Below are positions 34,102-35,414 of a stretch of DNA of 35,414 nt, piece after piece. Positions within the stretch are counted from its first letter, which is position 1. Each line of letters starts with the position of its first letter. The DNA is from Akkermansia muciniphila (GTDB taxonomy: Bacteria; Verrucomicrobiota; Verrucomicrobiia; Limisphaerales; F1-80-MAGS106), in NCBI GenBank assembly GCA_945865375.1, contig CAMBEJ010000044.1, positions 1 to 35,414 on the forward strand. Direction: 5' to 3'. Made by a program: the position numbers and the translations under genes. Below the pieces are notes generated by a model. It was not told the origin of the DNA. It saw nothing but the letters and a program-made list of their open reading frames with translations, and searched no databases.

Positions 34102-35121
34102 ATGAAAGCTGAGATCAAGGAGTTCATCAGCACCCGGCGTTTGGCCTATTTGGCCGCCGACTCTGTCACGCGCAACGGCGTTTTCGATTTCGCGAGTTTG
34201 GTCGAGGTCATGGAACGAGTCTACAAGGTTCATGCCCGCAGCGAATACCGGATGCCCAGGATGGATTACCTCAAGTACCCCGACCGCCCATCCTACGATC
34301 GCATTATCGTTCTACTGGGTTATTTGGGAGGCGAGTTCCAAGTCAGTGGACTCAAAGAAATCTGCTCCTCAACCACCAACAAACAGCGCGAGCTTCCGCG
34401 TGCCTCCGGGTTGATCCTGTTGAACGATCCTGAAACACAAAGACCTTACGCCATTCTCGAGGCGAGCCATATCAGCGCCACGAGAACGGCTGCAGTGACC
34501 GGGCTCTCCCTTCGGCTTTTCGCGCCGAAAACCATCCGCAAAGTCGGATTCCTGGGCTGTGGCTACCTGGCCACGGTCCATCTGGATATGTGGCGCCAAC
34601 TCTACGCTGATCGTTGCGCTACCATCCATGTCTTCGACCCCAACCAAGAGGCATTGGAATCGTGGACGCGTCACGCACGCGAAGCCGGCTTGGTGCCGAT
34701 CCCGTGTGGGTCCGCGCGCGAGGTCGTCGAGAATGCCGATGTGCTGATTCCCATGACGACCCAGGAAACACCGTATATTCAAGCCTCCTGGATCCATCCC
34801 GGTTCCCTCTATTCTGCGGTCTCCCTCCTGGATCCCGAACTGGAAGTGCTGCGGCGAGCCAGCCATATCGTCGTGGACGACGAAGCCCTTTGCAAACATG
34901 AGAGACGGCCGCTGCAAGTCCTCGAACAGGAAGGCGGACTGAAGTCCAAACGGCTTCTCAGCATCGGCCAATTTTTCCAAGAAGGTCTTGAGATTCGACG
35001 ATCCGCACGAGAGACTGTGCTCTTTAACCCCATGGGAACGATTCTCACGGATCTGGGGGCGGCTCTCCATGTTCTGGGCCGGGCTCTCGAGCGCAAAGAT
35101 TACGTTCTTCTACCCGCTTAG
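33415..35121 (+). CDS. FkbI-like C-terminal half fused to SbnB-like ornithine-cyclodeaminase-family protein
   Basis: The reading frame after the last acyl-CoA dehydrogenase nonsense codon runs without a stop into a second protein, giving 568 codons. Residues 1 to about 220 are the acyl-CoA dehydrogenase catalytic part. A proline-rich stretch from a C12 tract follows. From the internal ATG at 34102 comes a 339-residue ornithine cyclodeaminase/mu-crystallin-type protein with RELPRASGLILLNDPETQRPY, SATRTAAVTG and the Rossmann segment VGFLGCGYLATVHL. It is closest in look to SbnB, which makes diaminopropionate with SbnA. One C fewer would end the dehydrogenase at TGA 34103-34105, overlapping the ATG as ATGA. 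That is the usual operon layout, so the fusion may be an artefact or a switch. Confidence 0.82.
   Translation: MILVFAQCAGRTIALLAPGDAPGLSVKPLRGLLGFRASMMAELVFDGVLVPLDRVVGRVGFGVSHVAMAALDLGRYAIARGSVGLAAMCLDASVEYATQRKQFGVPLSSHQLIQKMLADMATQLAAAKALCLEAARLRDAGSPDSIIETSKAKYFASQTAVSAASDALQIHGAHGCGPDSPVHRYYRDAKLTTIIEGSSRMQQIMIAQDLMRKRFRSAAAPVPPPPPARMKAEIKEFISTRRLAYLAADSVTRNGVFDFASLVEVMERVYKVHARSEYRMPRMDYLKYPDRPSYDRIIVLLGYLGGEFQVSGLKEICSSTTNKQRELPRASGLILLNDPETQRPYAILEASHISATRTAAVTGLSLRLFAPKTIRKVGFLGCGYLATVHLDMWRQLYADRCATIHVFDPNQEALESWTRHAREAGLVPIPCGSAREVVENADVLIPMTTQETPYIQASWIHPGSLYSAVSLLDPELEVLRRASHIVVDDEALCKHERRPLQVLEQEGGLKSKRLLSIGQFFQEGLEIRRSARETVLFNPMGTILTDLGAALHVLGRALERKDYVLLPA
34084..34095 (+). repeat. 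C12 homopolymer at the gene junction
   Basis: Twelve C residues precede the ATG at 34102. In the given count they encode part of a Pro-rich linker and keep the dehydrogenase and SbnB-like frames joined. With 11 C (or 14) the dehydrogenase would end P-L-A then TGA, overlapping the next start. Tracts of this length slip easily in replication and in sequencing. Confidence 0.85.
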
Positions 35122-35202
35122 TCCTTCGTTTTCAAAGCTCAGGGGAACTGAAGTTAAAGTAGTTAGGATGCTATTCACAATAACATGGACAAGTTTATAT
35201 AG

Positions 35203-35414
35203 TCATGTGTGGTGCAAGGAATAATTCCAATCACCGTGAAAATCGCAGCGTTGTATATTTATCGGAGCGAGAGCTTCGTCGGAAACCTCCTTCCCCGTTT
35301 CATATACGGCAGGATCGATCTCGGCCTGAATCGAGAGTCCTTTGCTCGTGCCCGTGTTGCTGATCAATTTGATGATGGTAACATAATCGGTAAGTGGATG
35401 GGCGCGCCAATTTG
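35203..35414 (-). mobile_element. Partial ISAzo13-type transposase (C-terminus)
   Basis: The 69 codons read from the right edge, without a start, end at TGA (35203-35205). The peptide NWRAHPLTDYVTIIKLIS, later YETGKEVSDEALAPINI and FHGDWNYS, matches the C-terminal end typical of ISAzo13-family transposases. The rest lies outside the window. The AT-rich 35122-35202 probably holds the IS end. A contig stopping inside an IS is a common assembly effect. Confidence 0.78.

Overview
The window looks like a Verrucomicrobia chromosome fragment (Pedosphaera/Limisphaera-like or Chthoniobacter-like). The indications are a Verru_Chthon-type cassette of four prepilin-like proteins, very large secreted proteins ending in a W...Y...L..W...FYR module, a Tat-exported Gfo/Idh/MocA oxidoreductase, and dispersed hairpin-rich repeats of a kind common in this phylum. 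All family assignments come from reading translations by eye; no search was run.

Layout, left to right. Positions 1-3416 hold a Uma2-type nuclease, a TIGR01777-type NAD(P)-binding protein and a Gfo/Idh/MocA oxidoreductase, all on the minus strand, with dispersed palindromic repeats around them. Positions 3860-20349 form one tight minus-strand gene train. In transcription order it is a BrnT/BrnA-type toxin-antitoxin pair, two GspG-like pseudopilins, cassette proteins D, B, C and A (joined by 4-nt ATGA overlaps), and a 2620-residue subtilisin-like protease with LamG, P-type and PPC-like modules. Positions 20504-26451 carry the matching minus-strand assembly machinery: PilB/GspE, PilT, a second PilB/GspE and PilC, closed by a good intrinsic terminator. 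Positions 26730-30138 carry a secreted Ig-like protein and a uronate-isomerase-like enzyme, both minus strand.

Positions 30397-35121 run on the plus strand and look like part of a specialised-metabolite locus. They encode an aminotransferase, an FkbK-like 3-hydroxyacyl-CoA dehydrogenase, an FkbJ-like acyl carrier protein, an FkbI-like acyl-CoA dehydrogenase and an SbnB-like ornithine-cyclodeaminase-family protein. The two dehydrogenases carry frameshifts and nonsense codons, and a C12 tract fuses the acyl-CoA dehydrogenase to the SbnB-like protein. The window ends inside the C-terminus of an ISAzo13-type transposase.

How it fits together: PilB, PilT and PilC plus one pre-pilin peptidase (not in the window) would process and assemble the six prepilin-like proteins. 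The giant protease and the 686-residue protein would be secreted or surface-attached partners. The most novel signal is that cassette genes A and C each contain an in-frame 144-bp or 136-bp hairpin element flanked by an 8-9 bp direct repeat. Removing the element plus one repeat copy restores a short, canonical prepilin leader in both cases.
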